Of a stretch of 64,000 nucleotides of DNA, positions 46,550-56,450 are shown in pieces. The position numbers and the translations under genes are program-made. Numbering within the stretch: position 1 is the first letter of the stretch; each line of letters starts with the position of its first letter. Source of the stretch: Gamarada debralockiae (taxonomy: Eukaryota > Ascomycota > Leotiomycetes > Helotiales > Hyphodiscaceae). The notes under the pieces were generated by a model that made no database searches, was not told the origin of the DNA, and worked only from the letters and a program-made list of their open reading frames with translations. The stretch spans positions 40,296 to 104,295 of the forward strand of contig NXFV01001802.1 in NCBI GenBank assembly GCA_002803225.1, given 5' to 3'.

Positions 46550-48514
46550 TCAGTTAAAATCGACGAATACGATACTCACCTGCTCAGCAACAGCATAAAC
46601 AGCAGCTTGGTAATGAGCCGCGAGTGGGAAGGGAAATACACTCGCATCCACAACTCTCAAGCCCTCAATCCCCTTCACACGGCACTCAGTATCAACGACT
46701 GAACCCATCGAACAGGTTCCACTTCCGTGGTTGCAAGTTCTCCCCGTCTTCATCACACGTGTCAGCACCGCATCATCAGAGATATCACCTCGAATTGCCT
46801 CATCGATACCGTATTCTTGCGCGCCGAGTTTCTGACCAACTGGACCCTGCATCATCGAGACGTTCAATTTACCGCAAGCTAGGAGGAGCTCGCGATCTAA
46901 ATCGTTCGCGAGAAGGTTCGGATCTAGAATGGGGGCGTCCCTGGGATCTGTCGATCGGAGCGTTAGGGTTCCCCGAGAAGTTGGAGTCAGCAGCAAGCTG
47001 GCCAGGATAATGCAAGACCCGCCGGGAGGTGCAACTCCTGCGTTCGACATATCGAGATGTGTATACCTACGTTAAATGACACTTAGAACTCCAGTCCACA
47101 GTTATTCGAAGCTTTAGGGCAAAGGATGTATCTATCTTACAATGACAAAGTTTCAGTGTGAGCTTTCCCTTCAGCCAAGAGCCAGTCAACGGAAGGTTGG
47201 CCAACAACGTTCTTTCCCATGCGGTTGATAACATCGCTATGTTGATGCCAGGCCATCCAGTCAGAAGGGGTGCCGGCTGTCCAGTCGCATTCGGGCGTGA
47301 TGAATGGCATGTCACCAAGGCACAGCCTTTTGTCTCGAAGTTTCCAGAAAGTCTGGAAGAAGGGATGGTCGGAGTAGTTCTCTCCAACTGGTAAGTTACA
47401 GACTTGAGGAATGCCGTGCTTTTGAAGTTCGTCGAGGGGTCCAATACCACTGCAACGCTCGTCAGTTTCGTGTAGATTGGTCTTTATGTGTTGCAAAGTA
47501 CCTGAGGAGAAGTAGTTTGGCCGAGCCTTGCACGCCACTGGTGACAAGAACCTCCTTACGAGCAGCTACAGTCACTCTTTCCGAAGCTCCACCCCCTACA
47601 TTACGAGATACCTGAACAGCTGTCGCCTTGTTCGCATTGAAAGCTATCTTCTCGGCAATAGTTTCCACCCATGTGGTGACGTTCTTCTCGAACCTGTAGG
47701 AGTTTGAGGACCAGTATCTCTTGCCGTTATAGGTATTCATTTGGAGTTCTGCGTAGCCCACTACATTACCTGAGTTGTGGTCAGGGATTCTTGTGACACC
47801 AGCCGATTCGTAAGCTTGCGAAATTGAGTCTCTCAGGGGATAGTTCCGGGGTTTGCCTGAGTTTATCGAATGGGATACCTTTGTTACTGTTAGTGGTTTA
47901 AAGGGCGAACAAAGTAACTGGAGATATATGATTACCTTAATTGGGCCGTCAAACCCATGAATGGCTAATAAGTCGGCTGATTCTTGGTCTTTCGTAGGAT
48001 AGAAAGTCTCAGACCTTTTGAAATATGGTAGCAGACCAGCCCAGCCCCACCTTTCGTCATGTACTTGAGCAGCCCATTGATCACTGCTATAAATCAGCTG
48101 ACTGAGATTGAAAATTGCAAATTTGGAATAAGGTATAGTCTTACAAATCAACAGAAGGGCCTCTAGTCCATGCTTGAAAATTGATGGCAGAAGATCCTCC
48201 CATTATCTTGCCCTGAGCTTGATCGACGGTCTTCCCATTCAGTCCTTTCTGTGGTACGGAACGATGATCCCACTCGATACTGGGGTCCATCCCCTGGAAA
48301 TAAGCTTGCGTAGGTTCAATACGGGGATCGCCACTTGAGCCTGCCTCTATGACCAGAAAGGTACATTGTGGAAGCGCGGTCGACAGGCGACTTGCGAGGA
48401 CTGAGCCTGTTTGGAGATGAGATTTCACAACATATATGGAGTAGCGGAGAGTTTGGATGAAGACTTGCCTGCAGTTCCGCCGCCGACGATGATGTAGTCA
48501 AATGTAGAAGACAT
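46550..48514 (-). CDS. GMC oxidoreductase (alcohol/choline dehydrogenase type)
   Basis: Six exons: 48514-48469, 48406-48145, 48086-47936, 47878-47502, 47449-47141 and 47066-46550, 553 residues. The FAD-binding start TFDYIIVGGGTAGSVLASRLS is joined across intron 1, whose donor is GC (GCAAGT...CAAACAG), a GC-AG intron. GMC signature 1 appears as GKIMGGSSAIN; signature 2 is completed by splicing as GSAKLLLLSGIGP. Intron 3 is a 57-nt intron open in frame. The catalytic His pair lies in the C-terminal block: GSGTCSMGSVVD, then VVDASVFPFPLAAHYQAAVYA. The substrate is unknown: aryl-alcohol, glucose or choline oxidation are all compatible. There is no signal peptide, so an intracellular enzyme is more likely than the secreted lignin-type oxidase. 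Confidence 0.9.
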
Positions 48515-49030
48515 ATTGAAGTCGAGAGTGTAGGGCAAAGGGTCGGAGAAATGTTGAAGAATTTTGAGATGCCGGTCGTTCTTTAAACAATTCCCAAAAG
48601 CCTCACGTCAGATTATGGCCACAGCAGAGACACTGGTATTATGCACATGATGCAGCGTTATACGTTGCTGGCATAAGCCAAGAGCAGGATTCAGGCTCCA
48701 GAAAACCGTTTGGCTGAGTCTTTCCAACTATTAGAAGCCGTGCCCAGAGCAGTTTCTTAGTGGTCGCTTCGTCCAGTTCGCCAAGCTCGCCAAGCTCGGG
48801 TTATTCGGGTCCGTCCTCGATAGTGCAGATCAGCGTAAGCTTAATTGAGCTTCCCATGAAGTAATTCGCCCATTCGGTCTTAGCGTCCCGTGCATTAGGT
48901 GAGAAGCTCTCGGTGGCCAGAGTCCCGCGCGAGAACGTTTGGCTGGCTCCGAATGCCAAGTGGGAGTTTCAGACACAACTGGTCTTCCCTGACGAACATG
49001 GGTATTTATCCAGGCTCCGGCAATTCTGCG
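48515..49030. other. Intergenic region
   Basis: About 500 bases between the GMC start and the 3' end of the regulator-like gene. Contains the GMC promoter; no gene seen. Confidence 0.5.
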
Positions 49031-50812
49031 TTAATATCGAATGGCACAGAATGGATCCTGTATTGTCAGACGGTTGACACTGATGAGTACTTCTTCCCAC
49101 AGCTCCCGAAACGGAGAATCGTCGATGGCATCAATCCATAGAACATGTTTCAGACAACACTCCATGTCATCCCACGACTTAAGTTCAAGCTCAGCAGCTG
49201 ACTCCACTAAATGACTGACGAACCAGTCACGTTCAGTTGGCAAATTTAAAGCTGCAACACCTCCAACGGAAAGCAGCCAAGCCAGCAATTTATTGCCGTC
49301 CAATGAACATGGTACGATGGAGCTCAAGGCAGTTTGGAGTCTATGAACGAGAGAGTTGAGAAGAAGAGTAGGGTCTGGGAAATGATTCTCGAATGGAAGG
49401 AACACAAAGATCGAGGCTGCCAAACAGCAGCAATTTGTAATGCGGGCGTCATGAGATTGGGCGTCCTGATCTGACTTTGCCTGAAGTAATCGTCCAAGAA
49501 TTGAGCAAACCTTGGCATGTATGTGAATATCTGCTCGAATTGGACTACTATTTCCGTCAAACTGAGCAGGGAAGTACCGAGACAAATAGCGGATTTCCAG
49601 AAGAATGTCGGAGACGTCTTTACGGACTCCACACGTTTCGAAATCCAACAACTTGGATACCCCCGAAGATGCGGATATTTCTTCGAGCCACTGCGGCTGC
49701 TCTTGAAGTGCGACTGGTTCTCCGGGAGGAAATTGAGGTTCAAACGTGAGAAGAAGGGAAAACCTGGAACGCCCATCGTTAAAACCGCCCCTTGAAATTC
49801 GTGTGTAAGAAGAAAAGAAGTGGCTACGAACCAGAAGGCAACAGCTGCTGTGGCGGGATTAGACAATCGGAGCTTTTCGAATCCTCCTCTAACAGCCACC
49901 ATCTTTTTGAGGCCTTCTATATGCGTCCTCACAGCCATCATGTTTCTTCGTCCATACTGCTCAGGTCAATTTTAATGATTGATCAATAGGGTCAGACTGA
50001 CTTACCTCAACAGATGCCAACGTAGCCACTGCCGCAATGGTTTGATTACTGGCACTATAAACCGGATCTTGAACGCGGTGTCGCAAGAGACGGAAGCACT
50101 CTTTGGCATACTTTTCCGAATGGTAGCTATTGGGCTCCCCTTTCTGCCATTCTATATCGAATGCGCTTACTTGGAGCATCACATGTAACAGGAGAGTGTC
50201 CGTCTGAACCAATGGCCAGAAGCTCAGAGCCAAAGGATTCTCCTCTGGTTTGTAGCCTCTAGGGAGACATTTCCCTATAAGAGTAGACAGGTCTGTATGA
50301 TGCTCCCTTCATTAAAATGGACTCTAACTTGTGATTATCACCCGCTAACAAAGGAGGACGCCACGTACAATGATGGAGTAGCTGATCCACACTCGGAAGT
50401 TTGCTTTTGAGTTGAGTGTTGAAGGGATCCAATGTCGTCAGCCCCACTGTCTGGGGAAGCTTTGCATGGGTATAAAAGATGCGACGTTGAGATGGGAGGG
50501 ACGCGGAGCGAATGGCCCGGGAGCTTGCCGGCAATATAGATCCAATCAGGGCGGCTTGAGATCTAGGAGGAGGGTCGTATACACATTTATCGATCTGGTT
50601 GCTGAAATAAATTTTACAGTTGCCGCAGACGGGACGTGTTTCGTCGCACTAAACGAAGTAAGCAAGATCTCATTCATAGGACAGAAGGAGTACCCGCCTT
50701 GACTTTCCTCAACTTGCATGCTTTGCAGCCGCCTTTTGACTTCTTGGCGGACCTCTTTGAGGTCGGGATCGGGTTGAAGCGTAGCTCCAAGAACTGGGAC
50801 ATTCTGGATCAA
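49031..50812 (-). CDS. Fungal transcription-factor-like protein without a visible zinc cluster
   Basis: Five exons can be rebuilt: from 50812 or slightly upstream to 50694, then 50601-50369, 50274-50006, 49956-49832 and 49790-49031. Landmarks are VKRRLQSMQVEESQG, then TLDPFNTQL and VDQLLHHW near 50400, LALSFWPLVQTDTLLLHVML, AVRTHIEGLKKMVAVRGG and a C-terminal helical region to LTIQDPFCAIRY. This is the layout of the fungal-specific domain found in DUF3468-type proteins, which often lack a zinc cluster. No start codon is seen in frame with exon 1 before an upstream stop, so a small 5' exon is unresolved or the gene is 5'-damaged. Intron 4 is short (41 nt, GTTCGT donor). It lies at the edge of the redox cluster and may be its second regulator. 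Confidence 0.7.
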
Positions 50813-50832
50813 AACTGGCTTCTTAGGAAAAC

Positions 50833-51298
50833 AATATGAGTTCTCGATATCATCCTTAAGGCAAAATTAGTAGTGTCAGGCTTCGAGACCCGTGAAATCT
50901 CTGCTGACGCCGTCTTACAAGAATAATCACGATTACGTGAATGTGCCAAGTTGGCATGATGAGAGCACCGGATATTCTCACGTGACTACCTCTCCATACA
51001 GCCCAAATCACCACCCCTCGCCCTCTCCAGTGCCACGATATGCGAAATCGCGTTCGGATGAATCTTTCTTGCATAGCTCTTATATTCCGAAAGCAATCTT
51101 CAAGAACTTGTGTAGTCTTTGTATTAAAGCATAGAGAGGCCTTTGTACTGTTCAACCAAGAATATCTTTCTTACGGCTTTATCAGCAGGGGCCGAATTGG
51201 GACACATTCCGTTCCTAGAAGCTCAACTCGTTATGTTGGCTTGTGAATGGAAATATTTATGAGAATGCCATGCTATATAAAGGGCTTTAGAACATACC
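50833..51298. other. Divergent intergenic region
   Basis: About 470 bases between two divergent genes. It may contain the missing first exon of the regulator-like gene. A TATATAA sequence lies at 51274-51280, only about 20 bases from the ATG at 51299. Confidence 0.4.
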
Positions 51299-51771
51299 AT
51301 GGCCTCAAGTGAGGAGAACCCAAACATGGCGTAAACAAAGAATCTGGCGTACCTACCGACAAATTGGTTCGTCCCGTGAAAAGAAAGATCTATACCGAGA
51401 TGCTCCAGTTTCTTGCCCCATTAAGCATCTCCGCAGGAGCCTTCACTCTTGCGACCCAATTTATTCTCAACTGTTTCAATTCACGAGTTGAATCATTGCT
51501 GTCTCCTGCATCCCAGCCCTTCATAGCAAGCCTTCTCGCCGATATCTTTGCTTTTCTATTGGTGTATGGATATGAGGATGACGATATAATTGGAATTCGC
51601 AGGCACACTTTGATAGTTATGCAATTTAACTTGGTTGATGTCATGATGGCAGCCGTTTTCCTCATCCTCTCGATTACTAGTTATATAGCAGGACATCGAC
51701 TGATTGGAACGATTCGGCTTGTTTTAATGGTTTTTGTATCATTGCAGCTATTTGTCTTGGGCGCTCTATAG
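51299..51771 (+). CDS. Small predicted membrane protein
   Basis: Two exons by my model: 51299-51330 and 51384-51771 (53-nt intron, GTAAAC...AAAAG), 139 residues. The ATG sits in ACCATGG, a good fungal start context. Without the intron, the frame of the main exon has no early ATG, so splicing explains both. The protein shows about four hydrophobic segments: FLAPLSISAGAFTLATQFIL, then FIASLLADIFAFLLVYGY, VDVMMAAVFLILSITSYI and TIRLVLMVFVSLQLFVLGAL. An EDDD acidic loop lies after the second. No homology is recognised. It is divergent from the regulator-like gene and near the broken HET gene, but no functional link is shown. Confidence 0.55.
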
Positions 51772-52881
51772 GAAAGTAACGGCTACCATCCTATCAACCA
51801 ACAACCTGGAAACAAGCAACATGTCATCCAACCGCCTGGGGACCAGCAACATGTCATCCAACGACCTGTAAACCCCCGGTGGCTGCTAATATCGCGGAAC
51901 ATCAAGTACAATGGCACTCGGAGATCGGTAGAGTTTCACACTTTTCGTCTTGTGGAGCTTGGAGGTTCTCTCGTTCTGTGCACTTCTCGGAGTTGGAGGC
52001 TATTCAGCACGAGCAGCTCCGATTCGTGATGGATGTCCAAGTCCCACTCCGACTACGACTTCCACTCATGCCCCCCCCTCGTGCAATGAGAGTCTAAGGG
52101 GTAGGATATGGAATTGAATATTGTAGAGCACTAAGGAGCAAGTGTCAAGCTTGTTGGGGACAGTAATAGGCGGAAAGAAGTGGAAGGGATAGAGATTACG
52201 ATAGCAACCTAATATTTGGCGGCTTATTTAGACTTGTATTCAGTTTGAATGAGAAATGGGATTCCATTCATCTTGAGTGATAAGCGGCCAGTCGCCTTGT
52301 AGCGACTTGCCATCAGGAAGGCCCATCCACTCTTCCGGACACAGCAGCATCCCAAGCCTTCTCCATCTCAGCCCCAGCATCATGCCTGTGGGCTGACAAC
52401 TGAGTCAACGAATCACTCCCTTGGTTCGGACCTGCTATAAAACGTCTCTTTTCAACCCGTCTCATGAATCCCCGCCTCTAGCCTGTTGCTCGGGCACTTG
52501 AGGAAAGTGCTAAATAGATGTAGTCACCAAACTAGCTACCTGTGTTTGGCAGGTACACTTCCAAAGCCCTTCTCAAACGTGCGATGGGAAATCAGGAGAG
52601 GAAGGATCGTCGATGTGATTTGAAAAGGCTGCTTGAGCGAGTCCATATTCGAGTGCCGCGAAGGTGCGTTGAGAAAATTGCGGGATCGTGGTGTGAGTGG
52701 CATCCCGACGATGAGAATGCAGATGCAAGGCGTAGTCGCGGTTCTCGTAGTCCCCGACGAACCGAGGACGGATCGGTTGTCTTTTGGAATCCATTCAGCA
52801 TTTCTTTGGGCTCGCAAGGGAGTCCCAATACGACTTCTGCCCAGTCAATGTTCGAGCATCCACCAAATCATTGGCATCTAA
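51772..52881. other. Intergenic region with a short tandem repeat
   Basis: About 1.1 kb. A 30-bp unit (AAC.ACCTGG...CAGCAACATGTCATCC) is repeated about two and a half times around 51798-51873. Reverse frames at 52536-52828 overlap one another and have no domain. No gene that I can support. Confidence 0.4.
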
Positions 52882-54999
52882 TCACACGATGTTGACTGTT
52901 TCAAGCTTCAGCTCTCCCCTTTCCCATGCCTTAATGGCCTCGCCCTGCATGTAGCCATGCAAAAAGCATGCGCATCTCATCTGATACACGCGCCTCCCAT
53001 CTAAGTCCAGCCGCCTCAGTATGAAAGGCGCATTTCCACCAAGCAGAACATAGACTTTGTCTCCGACCCTTGCTTGGCTGTGTTTTGAAATGGACCCAAT
53101 CGATCCATTGTTGGTGACAAAAATATCGGATACTCGGAGCATCAACCTGAGGATCATTTCCATGCTCCCAAGGAAATCTCTTCGGCGTACGGTGGGGATC
53201 ATATATGGTTCGAAATCGAGCGGGATGCTGGCGTGGCCCCACCAGACTTTGTACCGGTCTGCCAATGTAGCTGCGGCGTGTGAACCGGCATACCATTTCC
53301 AGCCCTTGAAAAGAGCGCCCAAAAAGGCGTCATAAAGCCCTAGTCGGCAGTGAAGTCTCGTCTTGAAATGCGAAGATATTGTCTCCACCAAGTAGGTGAC
53401 GACGTGGGGAAGTTAGTCGGTTGTGTAGTTGATACCGAATTTGTCACTGACAGAAATTCTCTTCGCAATGGTGCCCACATGGAGTCCTTGAAGAGACAGT
53501 ATTGATTCCCAATCAAGTTTTGCTTTGGCAAGGCTTTTGAAGTCTTTCTCATCGATTGTTATATTTTCGCACTTCGTCGTTCCGGCAGCAGCGTACGACT
53601 GCTCGTGATTCTGAGAAAATCCCGTTGGCGAGAGCAAAGAATGTATCGTCCACAAGAGACACATTTCTCAAATCAGGAACCCAGGACGGCATCTTCTTCT
53701 TTTTCGAAGAGGAGCCCGAATCCGTGCAAAGGGTGAGTACGTCCAGAGACCCGGTCCTTCTAATGCGCCTCAGCGCCCACTTCCTATAGACAGTCTCAGC
53801 AGGCTCTGAGTAGTCGACTTCGATATCCGTATCCTCGCTTGAGAGGAGGCCTTTGAGTGCGAAAAGCCTGTCTCGTGGATCGGTTGCTTCTGAGTATTGT
53901 GTGTGGACGATGATGGACAGCACATTTGTTCTGTCAAGATCCCACAGTCCGACGATTGAAATATTCCCTGCAAAGGAGGTCATTTCATCGATAAATCGAA
54001 GCTTAGCGAAAAACGGCCACTCTAGTGGCGACTCGAAGTACGCTGCTATCCTGTCTCCTGCCTCTTCCAGTATCCGCCACCGCAATTGGACACGACCGCA
54101 ACACATAACGGCTTTTTTGCCATAGTAATTTCCTGAATAACCCAGAGACGCTGGAACCAAGACCTCTGACAAATAATGGAGAGAAACCCCCAGGTATGAA
54201 GATTCATGGTAGGGGGCCGACCGCAGTTTTTCGACTTGACTTTGCGGCCAGCTGCCACGCTGGATTCTTCGAACAGGGCTTCGGCAAGCATTAAGGCATC
54301 CATAGTCGTCTCCCATGTGCCCGGATTTTGACGATTGAAACCCCAGATTGAAGTCTCGAAGTTGACCAAATCGTCCTCCTGTTCATAATAGTTCCCAAGC
54401 CATACCAGAACCCGGTCAGCTGACTTGAAGATCGATCCCATGCGTCCTACTTGCTCACTGCGCTCAGCGTCATTCTCTTGATCGATACATAGGGCATCGA
54501 TCCACAGCGCCCTCTTCTGACTAGGATCACTGCCTAGAGCTCGAAGGCAGCGAAGCGCCTGCTCCAGATTTTTGGTGACCAAAAAGCGTCCCCCGCCAAG
54601 AATAATTGGTGTCTTTTTTGTGCCATCTCCCCATGCATACGAAAGCGCTTCATATTTAGCCGTCTCGATGTCCGTCGTCTTCAGTTCACACCTGACCTCT
54701 TCGCTGTCCGACAAGGCTGGCTCAAGAATGACCAGCCTTATGTCCCTTGATGGTTTCGCAAGTGGAGCATAGTTGCCGAGATCCTCAGACACTGACCTGC
54801 GGTGTTGATTTTCCGATTCTGCAGGAGATAGAGAGCGACCATAGCGAGACTGTGAAGACGCTGAGGATGCTGATCTGCGAAGATCGCTAACGAGCTGCCC
54901 TGGTGATAAAGAGCGACCGAGGCGTGACTGGGTTGACACTGATCTTCGGAGTTGATTAACGATCTGTCCTGGAACTGCAAGAACATCCGATGAACTCAT
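52882..54999 (-). pseudogene. HET-domain protein with a one-base frameshift
   Basis: A paralogue of the HET gene at 4.9 kb. The start Met at 54999 precedes an N-terminal segment with three Ser/Arg-rich repeats (RSVS..QSRLGRSLSP type). The HET core follows: YEALSYAWGDGTKKTP, RALWIDALCIDQEND, ERSEQVGRM and WFQRLWVIQEITMAKK. At the A6 run 54118-54113 the frame must slip by one base to continue as AVMCCGRVQLRW. The later part (DPRDRLFALKGLLSSEDTD, MPSWVPDLRN) is in the new frame. Two further breaks can be removed by introns 53662-53611 and 53451-53383. The C-terminus matches the other HET protein (VLLGGNAPFILRRL). Only the A6 slip is unexplained: a mutation, an assembly error or a frameshift site. 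Confidence 0.8.
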
Positions 55000-55376
55000 G
55001 ATCCGCAGAGCGCTGGACGGTGATTGATTTAAAGACCTGATAGAGAGAGGTGGAGGGAGGGTGATCGGGAAATTACAACCGAGTAGCCTCGTCACGTGCC
55101 TGAACCTGCGTTAGCCTGACACCTTGGCTTCAACTCCGATCCGCGACCTCGCAACTGAAGATGAAGTTCCTTCTCCAATATTTCGCAAGATGATCAAACA
55201 TCTGCTCGCTTCATAAGTCCTAGAAGCCTGTGATATGACCCCTTTCAGTTTCAGCCCAAAGTCAACGCCCGAATATTCCGACTCTGCGGAAACCCAACGC
55301 AAGGTAACTGGCATGAGTGCAGCGCGCCAAGGCGCGCTGACGCGGTGCGGGCTGGTATGCGGACATGTGACTTAGG

Positions 55377-55495
55377 GTGAAGCCTGTAAGCACTGGCCCG
55401 TAAGAGCCTATAAGCACTGCCTGTAGGAGCCCGTAAAACCGTTAAACCCTGTAGAATTACCCGTAAAACCACCTGTAAAACCACCCGTAAGAAGC
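55377..55495. repeat. Degenerate 12-mer array, type CCTGTAAAACCA
   Basis: About ten imperfect copies of a 12- to 13-base unit with the core CCTGTAA or CCCGTAA (for example CCTGTAAGCACTGG, ACCCGTAAAACC, ACCTGTAAAACC). Related to the cleaner array at 56281. Confidence 0.65.
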
Positions 55496-55599
55496 CTCGG
55501 AAATAATAGTCCTCTGCTACGCTCCGGAATTATTGCCTTGGCGCGCGTCCTTTTAATATCATCATTACATTCCCAGTCCTCTATATACATTTCCTCCTC

Positions 55600-56450
55600 T
55601 TGACTCTCTACCAGTCCGTAGAACTGTCCGCGAGCCTGTCTGACAGCCTATTTATAAGTCTTTGCGGCCCTCTGCTCTTCTTTTTGCTCCTTTTCACACG
55701 TCTCCAAGCCTCATAGGCCTTCTGCCCTTCTTTATCTAACTCATCTTTCTGTCTTTTCCATATCTCGTACGCTTCCTGCTGCTCTACAGTGCGTAAAGCC
55801 CGTTGCTCCTCCTCAAACTGCTTGTCCCGCCAAGCTCTCCACGCGTCGTCCTCTTCCAGTTCTCCCCTCTGCTGCCGTTCCTCTCTTCTTCTCTCTCTAA
55901 ATTCCTCCCGTCTTCTCTTACGGGCTATTTTCCCTTCCTCGCGCCGCTGCTGCCGATCCTGTAGCTCCTGCTCATCTTCTTGTGTAATTGACCGGGTATA
56001 ATCCTTCGACTGTGATAGCCCGGTATCCTATCCAACCCTGGTTCTTCTTCCCTCTAGCTTGTTCCCGACGCTGGATATAGTTCTGGAGCTTGGCCTAGGT
56101 TGGAAGAGGGTTTGTATTTTGAGCGCGAGAGTAATAGTTAATGCGACGGCGCTGGGATTTCGTAGTACGGCGCCGGCATAGCTCACAGGTGAGAAACCGG
56201 CCGAAAAGTGAAGGTTCGCGGAGCTGAGTACAGCTTGAGCAGCATCGGAGAGAACCTATAGAATATTAGATTCAAGGACTTGTAAACTGACATGTAAACT
56301 GACCTGTAAACTGACCCGTAAACTGACCTGTAGAGCCGTCTTGTAACCGTCGGCCTTCTCGCTCTTGCGATTTTGCTGGCCGTTCTTGGACGCGTCGCGC
56401 GTAGCATAACGCTTGGCGTTCGACGTATCAGATTATCCTGTTTTACTCTA
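55600..56450 (-). pseudogene. Decayed repetitive ORF with a basic coiled coil
   Basis: Read on the minus strand from about 56450, a basic segment (SKNGQQNRKSEKADGYKTA) runs into the 12-mer array. In another frame come SLFGRFLTCELCRRRTTKS and INYYSRAQNTNPLPT, then a TAG where Trp would fit, then KLQNYIQRREQARGKK near 56060. After a further frame change a highly charged coiled coil follows (EEFRERRREERQQRG, FEEEQRALRTVEQQEAYE) to about 55700. Paired Cys and the repeat context suggest the coding region of a repeated element, but I cannot name its family. Frame changes and the TGG-to-TAG type stop are consistent with RIP. Confidence 0.45.
56281..56328. repeat. Four tandem copies of a 12-mer
   Basis: TGTAAACTGACA, TGTAAACTGACC, TGTAAACTGACC and CGTAAACTGACC follow each other without gaps. 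The unit keeps any reading frame open (QVSL repeated on the minus strand). Confidence 0.85.

Noticed and set aside
53383..53662. Second and third breaks in the HET gene as frameshift mutations
   Set aside because: Introns 53662-53611 and 53451-53383 remove both the frame change and the stop, so mutations are not needed there.
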